From positions 1-50,940 of the forward strand of contig JAEUIU010000019.1 of the NCBI GenBank assembly GCA_016795065.1: 50,940 nucleotides of DNA. The letters are read 5' to 3'. The notes below the pieces were generated by a model. The model worked only from the letters and a program-made list of their open reading frames with translations. It was not told where the DNA came from and searched no databases. Every line of letters starts with the position of its first letter. Positions within the stretch are counted from its first letter, which is position 1. Position numbers and translations under genes: made by a program. This document shows, one piece after another, positions 50,639 through 50,940 of this stretch. This stretch comes from Phycisphaerae bacterium. GTDB taxonomy: Bacteria > Planctomycetota > Phycisphaerae > Phycisphaerales > SM1A02.

Positions 50639-50940
50639 GACGCGGCGACTCAACAATCGCGTGCAGAGTGCAGAGACATCAAGCGGGGGTGCCGTCGTCG
50701 CCCCCGACGAGCGAGTAGAAGACCCATTTGGGCAGCCACGGCCTCGAAGTCCGGTGGACATCTCCCGATCGTGACGCGAAAGCAGAGCAGCCGAAGCAGA
50801 CCGCAGCCGCCATCAGGGGTCCGGTTCGGCTGCTCCGCTCTCTGCGGCGGCTGCTCTGATTGAGAAACGCCGCCCCAGAGGGCGGCGTTTCTCAATCATG
50901 CCCCCTTCGCCGCGGACGCGGCGACTCAGCTAGCATCGGC
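50639..50940. other. Structured non-coding end of the window
   Basis: No supported gene. It holds nested inverted repeats (50783-50858) and a perfect 18-bp hairpin (50858-50897). A short minus-strand open frame at 50650-50895 runs through both hairpins and has no recognisable features. The DNA after 50897 is too short to judge. Confidence 0.6.
50858..50897. terminator. Perfect 18-bp hairpin, probable terminator
   Basis: Arms 50858-50875 and 50880-50897 are perfectly complementary around CAGA. The stem includes AAACGCCGCCC / GGGCGGCGTTT. The A/T parts within the stem give a short T-run in both directions, so it may end the HxlR transcript and one arriving from beyond the window. Confidence 0.6.

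Overview
This GC-rich window reads as chromosome of a Planctomycetota bacterium, most likely class Phycisphaerae. The indicators are three membrane proteins with a Cys-x2-Cys / CPECGR-type zinc ribbon, a long secreted protein with dockerin-like GDLDLSGSVDGADLAILLG segments and thrombospondin-type-3 repeats, a type II pseudopilin-like protein with a short C-terminal domain, and complex I and PHA genes of a non-proteobacterial layout. This is inferred from protein style; there is no rRNA in the window to prove it.

Layout. 1-9.8 kb: a truncated-looking LTxxQ-type helical protein, a pseudopilin, the tRNA 2'-O-methyltransferase TrmL, an EF-G-like GTPase, a 51-residue membrane peptide, a GT39 mannosyl/aminoarabinosyl-type glycosyltransferase directly behind tRNA-Arg(CCT), cardiolipin synthase, and a lipoprotein that joins a tyrosine-phosphatase fold to a cytochrome c site. 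10-22.4 kb: three zinc-ribbon membrane proteins, a DUF4173 protein, a CBS-pair protein, a metallophosphatase, a DUF418 protein, HutD/Ves, a redoxin-like membrane protein, a LOG-like protein, a small membrane protein and a methyltransferase. 22.5-31 kb: tRNA-Arg(ACG), an MBL-fold hydrolase and the tightly overlapping block nuoJ-K-L-M-N, the membrane arm of NADH:quinone oxidoreductase. 31.4-38.9 kb: pgsA-pgpA, an SRPBCC protein, lysA, a membrane protein, a DUF255 thioredoxin-domain protein and a stand-alone asparaginase N-domain. 38.9-43.6 kb: one 1576-residue secreted FG-GAP/TSP3 protein. 44-49.5 kb: polyhydroxyalkanoate locus (acetoacetyl-CoA reductase PhaB, a second SDR, class III synthase PhaC with PhaE, a phasin, and divergent regulator PhaR). 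49.5-50.9 kb: a DinB-like protein divergent from an HxlR regulator, then a strongly folded non-coding end.

How the genes work together. PgsA, PgpA and Cls form the full route from CDP-diacylglycerol to phosphatidylglycerol and cardiolipin, in two places in the window. NuoJKLMN would be the proton-pumping arm of complex I; the other subunits are not here. PhaB makes (R)-3-hydroxybutyryl-CoA, PhaC/PhaE polymerise it, the phasin coats the granule, and PhaR probably represses the phasin promoter through the long intergenic region between them.

The most unusual signals are: a recurring leaderless promoter layout (a TANNNT box ending 6 or 7 nt before the start codon) at eight genes; a phosphatase-cytochrome c fusion; histidine-rich insertions in both NuoL and NuoM; 17 uninterrupted 33-residue Cys/Asp repeats; and two promoter regions with clear inverted repeats (phasin, and HxlR/DinB).
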